DNA of 64,000 nt from Candidatus Zixiibacteriota bacterium (GCA_030668485.1 DAOUTW010000008.1:1-64000); one strand, 5' to 3'. Shown: positions 34,872 through 44,853, numbered from the stretch's first letter. Translations and numbers: made by a program. The notes: a model not told the origin generated them from the letters alone.

Positions 34872-36665
34872 CTATTCCCGCAGGGTATCGAGCAGGCGTT
34901 TGTTGTAGATGGTCATCATGTCGTCGTAGCGGAGAACGCCGATGATCTTGTTGTCGCTGTGCGGCTCGATCACCGGCAACAGCTTCATCGCCCGGACGGC
35001 AAATTTCCGACGGACCTCTTCGAGATCCTCATCGGGGGTAACCGTCACCAGATCGGTATGCGCGATATCTTCGGCGATAATCAACTCCTGAACATCTCTT
35101 TTAGTCAACAGGCCGCGTAAATCCTGGAAGGAAATTATCCCCCGCAGATGATCGCCGTCATCAACCATCATGAAATACGATTCCCGCGAGGTTTCAATCT
35201 TGCGGATCAGCTCCTTCAGCGTTGTCCGGGGGCGGATCGATTCGTATTGACGATCCATAACCTCATAGGTCTTGATCGCTCGCAGTACCGTCAGATCCTT
35301 ACCGGCCTTCAGAAACACACCCCGCGAGGCAAGCTTGAAGGTGTAAATAGAATATTCGAACATATGCCGGGAAACCAGAGTAGAAAAGGTCACGGCAATC
35401 ATCAGGGGCAGAATAATACGGTAGTCATTGGTCATTTCGAAAATGATCAGGATAGCTGTGATCGGAGCGTGAGTCGTTCCCCCGACCAGGGCCGCCATAC
35501 CAACCAGCGCATAGGCTCCGGGAGTGGCGGTAATGGTCGGGAAAAGTGAGTGAGCCAGAGTCCCGAAGGCGCCGCCTGCCATCGCGCCCATAAACAGCGA
35601 GGGGGCGAAAATACCGCCGGAATTGCCTGATCCGAGAGTCAGCGATGTTGCGGCAACTTTCAGGAAAATGAGTATGAAGAGCAATCCGAAAGCCATGCGA
35701 CCATAAAGGGCGACGTCGATAGTGGAGTAACCATCGGCAAATACCTGGGGATAGAATATCCCGATAATACCCAATAAAAATCCGCCAATCGCCGGCTTGC
35801 TGATTTCCGGGATTTTCAGGTTATCAAAAAAGTTTTCCGACCAGCCGAGGACGCGGGTAAACATGAGCGCGACAAAGCCGCAGATGACGCCCAAGATCAC
35901 ATAAAGGGGAATTTCCCAGGCCGAAACCAGTTCATATGACGGAATCTCAAAGGCAGGGTGATTGCCGAGAAAGAACCGGGTGATCACCGAGGCCAGAACC
36001 GATGAGAGCAAAACGGGAGCAAAAGTTTTGATGGCGAAATCGCCCAGAATGATTTCGAGGGAGAAAATTATCCCGGCAAGAGGGGCATTAAAGACGGCCG
36101 ATATTCCGGCGGCAGCGCCGCATCCGACGAGGATTTTGACCCGATTGCCCGACATTTTGAAAATCTGGCCGATAGTTGACCCGATAGCCGACCCGATCTG
36201 GATGATGGGACCTTCACGTCCCGCCGAACCTCCCGATCCGATACAAATCGCCGATGCCAGCGCCTTGACCGCCGCTACCTGGGGCCGAATAATCCCGCCT
36301 TTTCGCGCTACGGCATCCATAACCTCCGGGACACCATGACCCTTGGCTTCCTTGGCAAAATAATAAATTATCGGTCCGGCCAGCAGGCCGCCGACGGCAG
36401 GGATAATCACTATCCACCATTTATAGCCGCCCTCTCCGACACTCAGAAGACCCGAGAGGACATCGGCCGAATAACCAAAAAAGAGCTGCCGGGCATACTC
36501 GATAAGGGAAATAAAGAGAATCGCGCCGAAACCGGTTCCGATTCCGACCACAATCGCCAGGGAAATCAGGATGTTGGTTTCCGACAGGCGAAATAAATTG
36601 CCTATTTTTCTCGACAGTAATTTTTGCATCGTAACATTTCTTAAAAGCGCTTCAATGTACAACAA
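34872..36665 (-). CDS. CLC-type chloride channel/exchanger with CBS domains
   Basis: A 597-residue membrane protein. The CLC core (about 25-430) shows GSGGSAGREGPIIQIGS, whose Glu is the gating residue of the exchangers, and GSGNSGGIFAPSLFMG near 350. Two CBS domains (about 470-590) follow and may bind adenine nucleotides. Most bacterial CLCs exchange chloride and protons; fluoride-type motifs are not evident. The start is uncertain: Met at 36665 has a poor ribosome binding site and a later Met (MQKLLSRK) may be used. Confidence 0.93.
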   Translation of the reverse strand: MLYIEALLRNVTMQKLLSRKIGNLFRLSETNILISLAIVVGIGTGFGAILFISLIEYARQLFFGYSADVLSGLLSVGEGGYKWWIVIIPAVGGLLAGPIIYYFAKEAKGHGVPEVMDAVARKGGIIRPQVAAVKALASAICIGSGGSAGREGPIIQIGSAIGSTIGQIFKMSGNRVKILVGCGAAAGISAVFNAPLAGIIFSLEIILGDFAIKTFAPVLLSSVLASVITRFFLGNHPAFEIPSYELVSAWEIPLYVILGVICGFVALMFTRVLGWSENFFDNLKIPEISKPAIGGFLLGIIGIFYPQVFADGYSTIDVALYGRMAFGLLFILIFLKVAATSLTLGSGNSGGIFAPSLFMGAMAGGAFGTLAHSLFPTITATPGAYALVGMAALVGGTTHAPITAILIIFEMTNDYRIILPLMIAVTFSTLVSRHMFEYSIYTFKLASRGVFLKAGKDLTVLRAIKTYEVMDRQYESIRPRTTLKELIRKIETSRESYFMMVDDGDHLRGIISFQDLRGLLTKRDVQELIIAEDIAHTDLVTVTPDEDLEEVRRKFAVRAMKLLPVIEPHSDNKIIGVLRYDDMMTIYNKRLLDTLRE

Positions 36666-36815
36666 AAGGAACTTAAAGCAACCAAATTATACCTCTCCCG
36701 GTTTCATTAAATGTTATTTTCCGGAGATCGTATGACCTGATTTTCCTTGACTTTAGCCCGTTTGACGGTAAATTATTGTCGTGAAAATATTCACGAACCA
36801 CTGGGATATATAGGA

Positions 36816-37964
36816 ATGAAAACAAACTACGACGCAATCATCATTGGGGGCGGTATTACCGGGTTGGCGCTGGCCTTTAATATGGCCAAAGCCAAATTCG
36901 GTGATATCCTGATTCTCGAAAAAGAGCTTTTTGTCGGATCGGGCGCGACGGCTAAATGCGCCGGAGGTATTCGGGCGCAATTTTCTTCCAAAGTCAATAT
37001 TGAAGTTTCCATAAAAGCTATCGAAGTTTTTGAGCATTTCGAAGAGATCACAGGCGAACCGGCTTTGTACGATCAGGTTGGCTATACCTTTTTGTTAACC
37101 GATGAGACCACGGTCGAATCCTATACCAAAGCGTTCGAACTTCAGAAATCGCTCGGTTTGGATGTCCGTATGCTCAGCCCCGAGGATGTTTCGGAACTGG
37201 CGCCACCGGTTCGTACCGATGATATCATCAAAGCAACTTTCTGTCCTCGCGACGGTCTGGGCGATCCGCATGAATTCCTCCAGGGATATTTTCGAGCGTC
37301 GAAAAGTCTGGGAGTGGAAATCCTGACCGAGACACCGGTCACCGGCGTTCTCGTTACGGGCGGCAAAGTCACCGGTGTGAAAACACCGACCGGAGAATTT
37401 TCTTCTCCTCTGGTCATCAACGCGGCCGGGCCATTTGCCAAATTGATCGGTGAAATGGTCGGCGCCAAAGTTCATGTAGAACCGTATCGTCGCCAGATCG
37501 TTACCAGCGGTCAGTTGAATTTCATTCCCGACACCATGCCGATGGTAGTCGATGTCTCTTCCGGCCTCTATTGCCACAGGGAATCGAAGGGCCTCCTGAT
37601 GGGCTGGGCCGACGACAGCGTCGAGCCGGGCTTCGACGAGTCGCAGGATCCCGATTACAACGACAACATTTTAATGAAAGCTTTGGATCGAATTCCCCGC
37701 CTCGAAACGGCGGAGGTCGCCAATAGCTGGGCCGGTCTTTACGAGACTACTCCCGACCACAATGCCATCATCGGTTTTGCCGACGAGGTCGCAGGCTTCT
37801 TCATTATCGGCGGCTTTTCCGGACATGGTTTCATGCATGCTCCGGGAGCAGCCATAATTGCTACCGAGATGATAGCCGGCCAAAAGACATCAATTGACAT
37901 CAGCCGCCTGGCACCGAATCGCTTCGTTGAAGGCTCAATCGAGAAAGAAGTCAACGTCATATAA
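36816..37964 (+). CDS. FAD-dependent oxidoreductase, DAO family
   Basis: A 382-residue protein. The start is set at ATG 36816, directly before the dinucleotide-binding fold; a longer frame begins 69 bases earlier without support. The Rossmann motif IIIGGGITGLALAF lies at the N-terminus, EKELFVGSGAT after the second strand, and the C-terminal FIIGGFSGHGFMHAPGAA closes the FAD site. This is the D-amino-acid oxidase/sarcosine oxidase beta (DAO) family. Proline or glycine dehydrogenation are common activities, but the substrate cannot be read. It is followed 20 bp later by a secreted protein. Confidence 0.85.
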   Translation: MKTNYDAIIIGGGITGLALAFNMAKAKFGDILILEKELFVGSGATAKCAGGIRAQFSSKVNIEVSIKAIEVFEHFEEITGEPALYDQVGYTFLLTDETTVESYTKAFELQKSLGLDVRMLSPEDVSELAPPVRTDDIIKATFCPRDGLGDPHEFLQGYFRASKSLGVEILTETPVTGVLVTGGKVTGVKTPTGEFSSPLVINAAGPFAKLIGEMVGAKVHVEPYRRQIVTSGQLNFIPDTMPMVVDVSSGLYCHRESKGLLMGWADDSVEPGFDESQDPDYNDNILMKALDRIPRLETAEVANSWAGLYETTPDHNAIIGFADEVAGFFIIGGFSGHGFMHAPGAAIIATEMIAGQKTSIDISRLAPNRFVEGSIEKEVNVI

Positions 37965-37983
37965 ATTTCCCCCGGAGAATTCT

Positions 37984-38730
37984 ATGAAAAATATTGCAAA
38001 AATCCTACCGGTTCTCGTGCTATTTCTTGTTTCCGCCTCTATGACAGCAGAACCTCCCGACCAGGATAATAGTGGTTGCCCCATGCACCAGGCCGCCGAT
38101 AAAGGTTTCAAATTGCTCGACGAACTGCACCAGGTGATGGTCCCGGCCTGGCATGAAGCCTACCCGGCCAAAAACTATGTCGCCCTGGGTGAGGCGATTG
38201 CCAAATTCGATGCCATGATTCCGAAAGTAAAAGGGATGGCTCATACTTTCAAAACCATCGAGCGCGAGGAACATTTCAATACCGCTCGGAACCGGTTTGT
38301 CGAGCTGGTCGGCAGAGGTAAGGCAATCAAGGGTACGGCGAATAACGATGCTCTCTATGCCCTCTTCCCCGATCTTCATACCAGGTTTAAAGAAATGGCC
38401 TACTATCTGCTCCCTCTCGATTTTCCCGAATTTAATTCCCTGCGAATCGTCGTCGATTTGATGATTGATACCCATCTCAAGAACAAAGACTACAAGGCGA
38501 TTGTGACCTCACTGGAGGCTCTCAAAATAAAAAACGAGATGCTTCAGAAGGTGATTTTGCCTGAAGACCTGACATCGGTGGAAAAGAAGGCGGCAGCCGA
38601 TATCGGTGAGATCGACAACATGTGTCGTGAATTGGAAGCCGCCAGCGGAGGGTTCAGCACCAAACTAATAGACGACTACCTGGGCAAACTGAAAATTCTT
38701 TGCGATAAGTTTGAACAGAACTATATTTAG
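37984..38730 (+). CDS. Exported helical protein of unknown function
   Basis: A 248-residue protein with a Sec signal peptide (about 1-22). The start is set at ATG 37984, close behind GGAG. The mature part is all-helical in character, with HQAADKGFKLLDELHQVM, two long helices (VALGEAIAKFDAMIPKVKG and the region around 170) and few aromatic repeats. The pattern is reminiscent of four-helix periplasmic proteins such as cytochrome c'-like folds, but there is no CXXCH. Function unknown; it shares direction and close spacing with the FAD enzyme. Confidence 0.6.
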   Translation: MKNIAKILPVLVLFLVSASMTAEPPDQDNSGCPMHQAADKGFKLLDELHQVMVPAWHEAYPAKNYVALGEAIAKFDAMIPKVKGMAHTFKTIEREEHFNTARNRFVELVGRGKAIKGTANNDALYALFPDLHTRFKEMAYYLLPLDFPEFNSLRIVVDLMIDTHLKNKDYKAIVTSLEALKIKNEMLQKVILPEDLTSVEKKAAADIGEIDNMCRELEAASGGFSTKLIDDYLGKLKILCDKFEQNYI

Positions 38731-38770
38731 GGCCGTGTAACAATAGACGGGACGGAATTAACCGACATAA

Positions 38771-39580
38771 ATGACAATGTCCAAAGATCTTATTAAACTG
38801 TTTAGTATCGGCCTGATTCTTTTTGCCGCCGGTTTCTTGCTGAAATCGGCCGGCGTTGCCGAACTTTCGGCGGCATCGTCCGCCGGAGAAAATCACCAGA
38901 CCTTTGCAACCGCAGACGGCCTGAAACTCCATGCCTGGATCTCGGACGCCGCCAAAGAATCCGGTGGACAGGATCATCGTCATGGGCTGGCTTTGTTATT
39001 GCCGATGATGGCTAATACTCATACTTCTTTCGATCCGATCGTGGGAAAACTGAATGAGGTCAATTATACGACCATCGCCTTCGACCTTCGCGGCCACGGG
39101 GAGTCGATAATTTCGGGACCGGATACGCTTCTGGCCGGACGGATGGACAAGAGCGAGTTTGCGAAAATGGCAGCCGATGTCGAAGCTTTCTTCCTCGATT
39201 TTCGCAACAAGCATCCGCATGATTACAATTATTCGGATGTAGTCGTCATCGGAGCCTCGATCGGGGCTAATACGGCCGGGATGCTGCTGGATAAAGACTG
39301 GGTTATGCGCGCGGTGCTGCTTTCTCCGGGACGGGATTATTACGGTTTGCAGCCGGAAACGGTGATGACTGGCGGTGACAATCCGGCGAACAAACCGGTT
39401 TATTTTGCGGTATCGGTAGACGATACCTACTCGGCGGAGTCGAGCCAGTGGTTGTTCGATAATTATTCCGGACCCAAAGTACTTAAAAAATATCCCGGCG
39501 GCCTGCATGGAACTTCTATTCTAAGAGATGTCACCGATGCCGACAAGGAATTGATAAGCTGGCTCCGGCCCAAAAAGTAA
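38771..39580 (+). CDS. Exported or membrane-anchored alpha/beta hydrolase
   Basis: A 269-residue protein with a hydrophobic N-terminus (about 8-30) that should act as signal or anchor. The alpha/beta hydrolase body has GASIG (S163) as nucleophile elbow, DLRGHGES near 105-112 and a final HG in GGLHGTS near the C-terminus. Serine esterase or lysophospholipase activity is likely, though the elbow GASIG is slightly unusual. Followed by a strong terminator. Confidence 0.82.
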   Translation: MTMSKDLIKLFSIGLILFAAGFLLKSAGVAELSAASSAGENHQTFATADGLKLHAWISDAAKESGGQDHRHGLALLLPMMANTHTSFDPIVGKLNEVNYTTIAFDLRGHGESIISGPDTLLAGRMDKSEFAKMAADVEAFFLDFRNKHPHDYNYSDVVVIGASIGANTAGMLLDKDWVMRAVLLSPGRDYYGLQPETVMTGGDNPANKPVYFAVSVDDTYSAESSQWLFDNYSGPKVLKKYPGGLHGTSILRDVTDADKELISWLRPKK

Positions 39581-39604
39581 TTTCCGGTTGAATTCAGAAC
39601 CTAT

Positions 39605-39632
39605 AACCCGCCGAATTACCGGCGGGTTTTTT
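39605..39632 (+). terminator. Rho-independent terminator
   Basis: CCCGCCG pairs with CGGCGGG around a short loop, followed by six T, 25 bp after the hydrolase stop. Confidence 0.9.
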
Positions 39633-39693
39633 ATTGCCGATTGGCATGAATAAAGACGATATATATGAGGTATTTATTGCGGAGGTAGATGAT

Positions 39694-39906
39694 ATGGCTA
39701 TGAATAAATGTTCCAAATGCGGGAGTCGGAATATCGACCCCGGGCAATTGTACAGCGCCGGAGCGGTGGCATACAAGTCGGATAAACATCGCCTGATTTT
39801 TAATTCCAATTGCCGGGCGTATGCCTGTCTCGACTGTGGCTATGTCGAAACCTACGTCGATCCCGAATACCGGGAGCGAATCAGGAAGCTACCGCCGCGA
39901 GCATGA
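39694..39906 (+). CDS. Small zinc-ribbon protein
   Basis: A 70-residue protein. The start is set at ATG 39694, 7 nt behind GGAGGT; a longer frame from 39634 lacks such a site. Two pairs of cysteines (CSKC near the start and CLDC in the middle) frame a typical zinc ribbon. It is compact, basic and cytoplasmic. Such proteins bind nucleic acid or act as partners; the target is unknown. Confidence 0.65.
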   Translation: MAMNKCSKCGSRNIDPGQLYSAGAVAYKSDKHRLIFNSNCRAYACLDCGYVETYVDPEYRERIRKLPPRA

Positions 39907-39979
39907 TAGAAATCATCTCACGTTGTAACGAGTTGCAATTGGTAGCTGGAGTAAGTCGGAATTTTGAAAAGGAGTAGTC

Positions 39980-40273
39980 ATGGATACCGGGCAGGTTTAT
40001 GAATTGAAGATCAATGAATCGATGGTGATTGCAAGAGGCTGGCTGGCCAAGCTGACTGTCGTCTATGCCGGGATGCCTAACGAGTCTACCTATTCCCTGG
40101 CTCTGACTTATACCAGTTGTCATAATTCGATCGGGTATAATTTGTTTATCCCCAAATCTCAGAGCGAGGTTATACTGACCAAAGGACGGCTGGTTATTCA
40201 GCGCGTGACGCCAACCAATATCTCATTCCGAATCGAAGACCGCGGGCAAAAGCATGGCAAGGCCCCGCTTTGA
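39980..40273 (+). CDS. Small hypothetical protein
   Basis: A 97-residue soluble protein behind a GGAG site 6 nt before the ATG. It alternates strands and has no signal peptide (YELKINESMVIARGW, TVVYAGMPNES). Not recognised. It is in line with the zinc-ribbon gene, 73 bp downstream, and may share its transcript. Confidence 0.5.
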   Translation: MDTGQVYELKINESMVIARGWLAKLTVVYAGMPNESTYSLALTYTSCHNSIGYNLFIPKSQSEVILTKGRLVIQRVTPTNISFRIEDRGQKHGKAPL

Positions 40274-40300
40274 TAAGCGGGATAATAGATTGAGAAATAA

Positions 40301-40448
40301 CCGGACCAAGGTCCGGGGCACGCTGGAATTGATTCCCTTGTAGAGAAGTTGGGGTGCCCCATCTCTTTAGAGGTGGGAATTTGAGATTTATCTAATTGCC
40401 AATGATTATTCTTGTAACCCTGCGTCTAAAGACGCAGGCCACCCGTGC
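40301..40448 (+). repeat. Dispersed repeat A, copy 1
   Basis: The core 40328-40448 (121 bp) reads identically at 45359-45479. It contains palindromes (GGGGTGCCCC, CTGCGTCTAAAGACGCAG) and an AAGGTCCGG edge shared with other repeats of the window. Coding potential is absent. The rest of the gap up to 40877 holds no other clear feature. Confidence 0.8.
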
Positions 40449-40877
40449 ATAATGTCTTATGGGAGTGAAAGCTGGTCGAATAATGCCATAGGTGGAGGTA
40501 AAATCTTTTCATAAAATGCTGCCTGATCTAATATGATAATATTTTTTCCAAAATATCAAAATATCATCGACCATTTTAGTCCAATATCCGTATACTCTTT
40601 GTGTTTCTAACACCAAAGCGAGTAGACTGCCAATTGTAAACTGAATATTGGGTGGTGTCGTTTCTTTTCGACCCAGAGGGTCTGACTGCATAGGGCGTAG
40701 TCCGGGTCTATGAGAGGTTCCACTCTCGATCAAGAGCACAATCAGCACTATAAGGAATCGGTGAACCTGGAATGGCAATTGAGGTGACTGGTTATGCACG
40801 ACAAAGTGTTTCAGAGATGGACCGGGAGAGCTTGGGAAAACCATATCGGATACTGGTTGGCTACCACTCGGGGAGCT

Positions 40878-43262
40878 ATGGGTAATTATTCGGGCAACTA
40901 TGCTGTCGGAACTGAAACTCGATCCATAGTTTCTCAAATCCAACGCAATCTGATTACAGGAATTTTGCTGGCCGCTTGCTACATTGGAGTTGCCAAATTT
41001 GGCCTGGCTTTCGCCATTCCCCCCGGCAATGCCACCGCCGTATGGCCGGCTTCCGGATTGGCCCTGGCGGCTATCTTGCTATTGGGCTATCGAACCGCAT
41101 GGGGAATCTGGTTGGGAGCATCCATCGCCGCGGCGACAACCGGAATTTCATTTGGGACAGCAGCCGCTATTGGCGCTGGCAATACTCTGGAAGCCCTTCT
41201 GGCCGCCTGGATTTTTCGCAGATATATCGATCCGGATTCTCCCTTCGATAGGCCATCGGAAGCATTTCGGTTCGCAATGCTGGTCGCTGTTTCAGCCGCT
41301 GTAGCTGCAACCTGCGGAATTATGACATTGTCTCTTGCAGGTTATATGCCATCGTCGGCACTGGCGGCAAACTGGCAAACATGGTGGCTCGGGGATGTCG
41401 CTGGTTTGATGGTGGTGGCGCCCCTGATTTTATCTTTCCTGGAAAAAAAGCGTCAATCTTCGGTGAAAACCAGCCGACCCCTTATCTTCGCCAATCATGG
41501 TCTGTTAATCCTCATTGGCTTCGGCATTTTCGGGGGACTGCTGTCTGAGCATGTCGCCCGGGACATCCTTTATGTCACTGTGATTTATTTGATCTGGGCG
41601 GCTATTTCATTCAGATTTAAATATGTCACGGTGGCCATAGCGTTTTTGTCGGGCATGGCCATTTGGGGGATCTCGCGTGGCGTGGGGCCATATTGTCTGA
41701 TGTCTGTTGACCATTCGATTTTCGATCTTCAGCTTTTTATCAGCCTTTATGCTCTGACCGGGTTGACGTTGGCGGGACTTGTCAGCCGGCGGCGGGAAGT
41801 TATGACGGACCTAAAAAATATGAAGTTCGCACTGGATCAATCGGCTATCGTGGCCGTAACCGACCGCAATGGATTAATTGAAAAGGTCAATGACAAATTC
41901 TGTGAAATCACGAAGTTCAGTCGCGAGGAAATTCTATGCCAGGCACCCCCTGTGTCAGACTCAGACGATCAACTCAGGGAACTGTATAAGAATCTAGTAG
42001 GGCAAAAGAACCCTGGCGATATATGGCGTGGCGAAGTCTCCTGTCGGGCCAAAGACGGGGCGCCGTTTTGGACCAATACCACAATAGTACCGTTCCTCGA
42101 CGATAGCAACCAGCCCAAGCAGTACCTGTCGATTTGCTTTGATATTACCAAGCAGAAACAGGCCAACGAGCATTCACGCCGTCTTTTCCAGGCGGTGGAA
42201 AAAACCACTGATATCGTCTTTATCACGGACCGGCAGGGACGGATCGAGTATGCCAATCCGGCCTTTGAGACTATCACCGGTTTTGGTAGTGACGAAGTTG
42301 TGGGCCAAACGCCTCGTATTATGAAGTCCGGAAAACATGGGACGGAACACTATGAAACGCTGTGGAAAACGATTCTCGGTGGGGATGTACATCGGTCAAC
42401 GGTGATCAACTGCAAGAAAAATGGAGAATATTTCCATGCCGAACAAACCATCACACCGGTCAAAAGCAAAGATGGAGAGATTTCCAATTTTGTGTCGGTT
42501 TTGAAGGATATCACCGAACTACTGGAGAAGCAGGAGCAGGAGGTGGCGATGCGTTTGGCTCGCCAGGTCCAACAATCGTATTATCGGGCCACGGCATCGG
42601 TTCGCGGCTATGATATTGCCGGATTTGCCTCTCCCGCCGATGAGACGGGGGGAGATTATTTCGACTTTGTTAAACTGTCCGATGGCAGTCTGGCACTGGC
42701 TATCGGCGATGTCAGCGGGCATGGAATCAGCGCCGCTCTGATTATGGCCGAAACCAGGGCTTATCTGCGCTCATACGCCGGAACCTGCTGCGATGTCGGC
42801 GATCTATTGACCAATGTCAACCGTGCCCTGGCGCAGGATCTCGATCAGGGCCGGTTTGTTACCTTGCTGATCGTCTGCCTCGATTCAGTCAATAAGGTAG
42901 TGACATTCAGTGGCGCCGGACATGAACCGGGCTATCTGCTCAACCCTTCCGGCGGGATTATCCAGGAGTTTGAGAGTGCCGGACCTCCATTGGGACTTAT
43001 TTCCGATGTTGTCTATCCGTCGAGCAAGCCGGTTACGCTTCATAAAGATCAGTCGATTTTGCTTCTCACCGATGGGATCACGGATACGCCGTTGCCGGAT
43101 GGATATGCTTTTGGCGCCCGGCAGGCGATAAAATATTTTAATACTCACCGGGAAAAACCGGCCCAGCAGATCGCGGAAGGTTTATGCGAAGCGGTGGAAG
43201 CCTATGCTGGGGATCAAAAACTTCAGGATGACATCACCTCGGTAGTTTTGAAGGTTTTGTAA
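40878..43262 (+). CDS. MASE1-PAS-PAS-SpoIIE membrane phosphatase
   Basis: A 794-residue membrane sensor. The start is set at ATG 40878 behind CGGGGAG; a longer frame from 40794 is less supported. The MASE1 domain (about 25-320) has eight or more membrane segments and the family signature FAIPPGNATAVWPASGLALA. Two PAS domains (about 340-450 and 460-580) follow, with ITKFSREEI and ITGFGSDEVVGQTP. A PP2C/SpoIIE phosphatase (about 600-790) with GGDYFD and DVSGHG completes it. It probably switches an anti-anti-sigma factor in response to an envelope or redox signal. No STAS partner is near. Confidence 0.9.
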   Translation: MGNYSGNYAVGTETRSIVSQIQRNLITGILLAACYIGVAKFGLAFAIPPGNATAVWPASGLALAAILLLGYRTAWGIWLGASIAAATTGISFGTAAAIGAGNTLEALLAAWIFRRYIDPDSPFDRPSEAFRFAMLVAVSAAVAATCGIMTLSLAGYMPSSALAANWQTWWLGDVAGLMVVAPLILSFLEKKRQSSVKTSRPLIFANHGLLILIGFGIFGGLLSEHVARDILYVTVIYLIWAAISFRFKYVTVAIAFLSGMAIWGISRGVGPYCLMSVDHSIFDLQLFISLYALTGLTLAGLVSRRREVMTDLKNMKFALDQSAIVAVTDRNGLIEKVNDKFCEITKFSREEILCQAPPVSDSDDQLRELYKNLVGQKNPGDIWRGEVSCRAKDGAPFWTNTTIVPFLDDSNQPKQYLSICFDITKQKQANEHSRRLFQAVEKTTDIVFITDRQGRIEYANPAFETITGFGSDEVVGQTPRIMKSGKHGTEHYETLWKTILGGDVHRSTVINCKKNGEYFHAEQTITPVKSKDGEISNFVSVLKDITELLEKQEQEVAMRLARQVQQSYYRATASVRGYDIAGFASPADETGGDYFDFVKLSDGSLALAIGDVSGHGISAALIMAETRAYLRSYAGTCCDVGDLLTNVNRALAQDLDQGRFVTLLIVCLDSVNKVVTFSGAGHEPGYLLNPSGGIIQEFESAGPPLGLISDVVYPSSKPVTLHKDQSILLLTDGITDTPLPDGYAFGARQAIKYFNTHREKPAQQIAEGLCEAVEAYAGDQKLQDDITSVVLKVL

Positions 43263-43393
43263 GGATTTGTCCATCCCTGACCAAGGTCCGGTCCACACAG
43301 ATTAATGGTCCGGCGCACCCGGCGCCGCTTTGATGGAAATCGAAGATCGGGAGCCACGCATTGTGACTCCCGACCGTATTATTTTAACTGGAC

Positions 43394-44458
43394 CTATATT
43401 ACAGGGGAAATGACTTCATTTTTATGACGGCAAAAGTAACTCTCATAAAGAGATTTCGTTGTAAAGAAGTTTGAAGCGCGGCAGCCGCCACGACAGGTAT
43501 CGCCGACATCGCAACCACTGCATTTACCGGATAATAATTCCACATTGAATTTGCGATTATAACTGAAATTCTCGGAATCGTGCCAGATATCGGCCAGGGA
43601 TTTTTCGCGAACATTTCCTTCTATGAATGCTTCGTCATACATGGCGCCGCATCCTTTGATATTGCCCACGCTGTCAATAAATAGCGAACTGACGCCGGCC
43701 TGACAACCCTGCCAGTAACAAATGGGGGCGCTTCGTCCCCGAATATACATTTCATTATCATCGAAATACCCGATGCTATCCGCTGCAATGACCAACATCG
43801 TTTTCTCCATGTTCTTCTCTCTTACGAATTCGGTAATTTGCGGTATCTTTTTGGGATTGATAATAAGTTCCCGCTTATCGGCCAAATTTCCCATCGGGTT
43901 GGCCAACTGCAGTTGCCAGAGCTGGACATTGTTATCGACAAAGAGTTCGTACATATCCTCCAGATCCGGGTAATTGAACTCCATTAAGCATGTCACGACT
44001 CCAATCCGAATATCAGCCTGATTCAACAGATTAAAAGTATTCATAATTTGAGAGAAGGCATCTTCTTTGCCTCTTATTTTAGTGTGATTTTCCTTCATAC
44101 CGTCAACCGAAATTCCCACGTTGGATAATTGTGCATATTCTATCTGACCAATCTGTTTCTCACCGATCCTGTAGCCATTGGACATGGTATTTACCGCTAC
44201 ACCCTGGTCCGCCAATCGCCGGGATACTTTTTCCCAGCCTTTATACAAAAATATTTCACCCCCGATAAAGGTCAGTTCCTTACCGCCCAGTTCAACGAAT
44301 TCGTCGGCGACGCGATAACATTCGTCCAGGGTTAATTCCAAATGCCTCGCGCTTCCGGCCACGGAACCGCAGTGCATGCAATTCATGTTGCACCTTAATG
44401 TCAGTTCCCACAGCCCTGAAAATAATTCATATTCAGATTGATAAGAGTCTTTACCCAT
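43394..44458 (-). CDS. Radical SAM/SPASM-domain protein
   Basis: A 354-residue iron-sulfur enzyme. The SAM-binding cluster motif CNMNCMHC (C23, C27, C30) is intact. The C-terminal SPASM region carries CYWQGCQAG, GCGAMYDE, SGCDVGDTCRGGCRA and a final FCRH. SPASM enzymes usually modify peptides, for example in RiPP or quinohemoprotein maturation. Upstream on the same strand, after a strong hairpin, is a 106-residue gene that may encode its substrate. The product is unknown. Confidence 0.9.
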   Translation of the reverse strand: MGKDSYQSEYELFSGLWELTLRCNMNCMHCGSVAGSARHLELTLDECYRVADEFVELGGKELTFIGGEIFLYKGWEKVSRRLADQGVAVNTMSNGYRIGEKQIGQIEYAQLSNVGISVDGMKENHTKIRGKEDAFSQIMNTFNLLNQADIRIGVVTCLMEFNYPDLEDMYELFVDNNVQLWQLQLANPMGNLADKRELIINPKKIPQITEFVREKNMEKTMLVIAADSIGYFDDNEMYIRGRSAPICYWQGCQAGVSSLFIDSVGNIKGCGAMYDEAFIEGNVREKSLADIWHDSENFSYNRKFNVELLSGKCSGCDVGDTCRGGCRASNFFTTKSLYESYFCRHKNEVISPVI

Positions 44459-44488
44459 GTTGTCCTCATAGTGTGATAAGAATGTTCC

Positions 44489-44519
44489 CCGAAGACAAAG
44501 CCGCCAGCTTTGTCTTCGG
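44489..44519 (-). promoter_or_regulatory. Perfect hairpin between small gene and radical SAM gene
   Basis: A 13-bp perfect stem: CCGAAGACAAAGC (44489-44501) pairs with GCTTTGTCTTCGG (44507-44519), with a 5-nt loop. It sits between the stop of the small gene and the start of the SPASM gene. There is no T-run on the minus strand, so it is more likely a processing or stability element that lets the first gene be made in excess. Confidence 0.65.
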
Positions 44520-44532
44520 AGAATTTCCAGAC

Positions 44533-44853
44533 TTATTTGAAAGTCACTGACCCGTTATTCATAAATTGCTCGGTGATGTTTATGGAAGTAATCGGGTTTT
44601 TGATTTTCATTTCCACCCGGAGGTAATTGATCTGCTCATCGGTCAGATAGAGCACCCATTCAAATTTACGAATTCCGTCAATAGGAATTTTGTAAGATGC
44701 CGGGCAGTAAATAACCCCGGGTTTGAAGTTCATTTTCGTGACTCTTGTCAGGGGGACTTTGAATTTTCTGAAATATTTAGGACTCACAAAATCCTTAATC
44801 ATCCTTTTCTGCCATCCCGCCAGATACAGCGTCATTGCTTTGCCTCTTTGCAT
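44533..44853 (-). CDS. Small protein paired with the radical SAM/SPASM gene
   Basis: A 106-residue basic protein starting at an ATG behind AAGGAGG. It has no signal peptide. Elements such as WQKRMIKDFVSPKYF, FKPGVIYCPASYKIPIDG and EWVLYLTDEQINYLR suggest a small folded protein instead of an unstructured leader. The C-terminal ITEQFMNNGSVTFK is polar. It precedes the SPASM enzyme and is separated from it by a perfect hairpin. It may be a RiPP precursor, a recognition partner or an unrelated protein. Not recognised. Confidence 0.6.
   Translation of the reverse strand: MQRGKAMTLYLAGWQKRMIKDFVSPKYFRKFKVPLTRVTKMNFKPGVIYCPASYKIPIDGIRKFEWVLYLTDEQINYLRVEMKIKNPITSINITEQFMNNGSVTFK

Noticed and set aside
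40509..40943. 144-codon minus frame ahead of the MASE1 phosphatase
   Set aside because: It overlaps the phosphatase gene and has no ribosome binding site. A gene remnant in 40540-40790 cannot be excluded.
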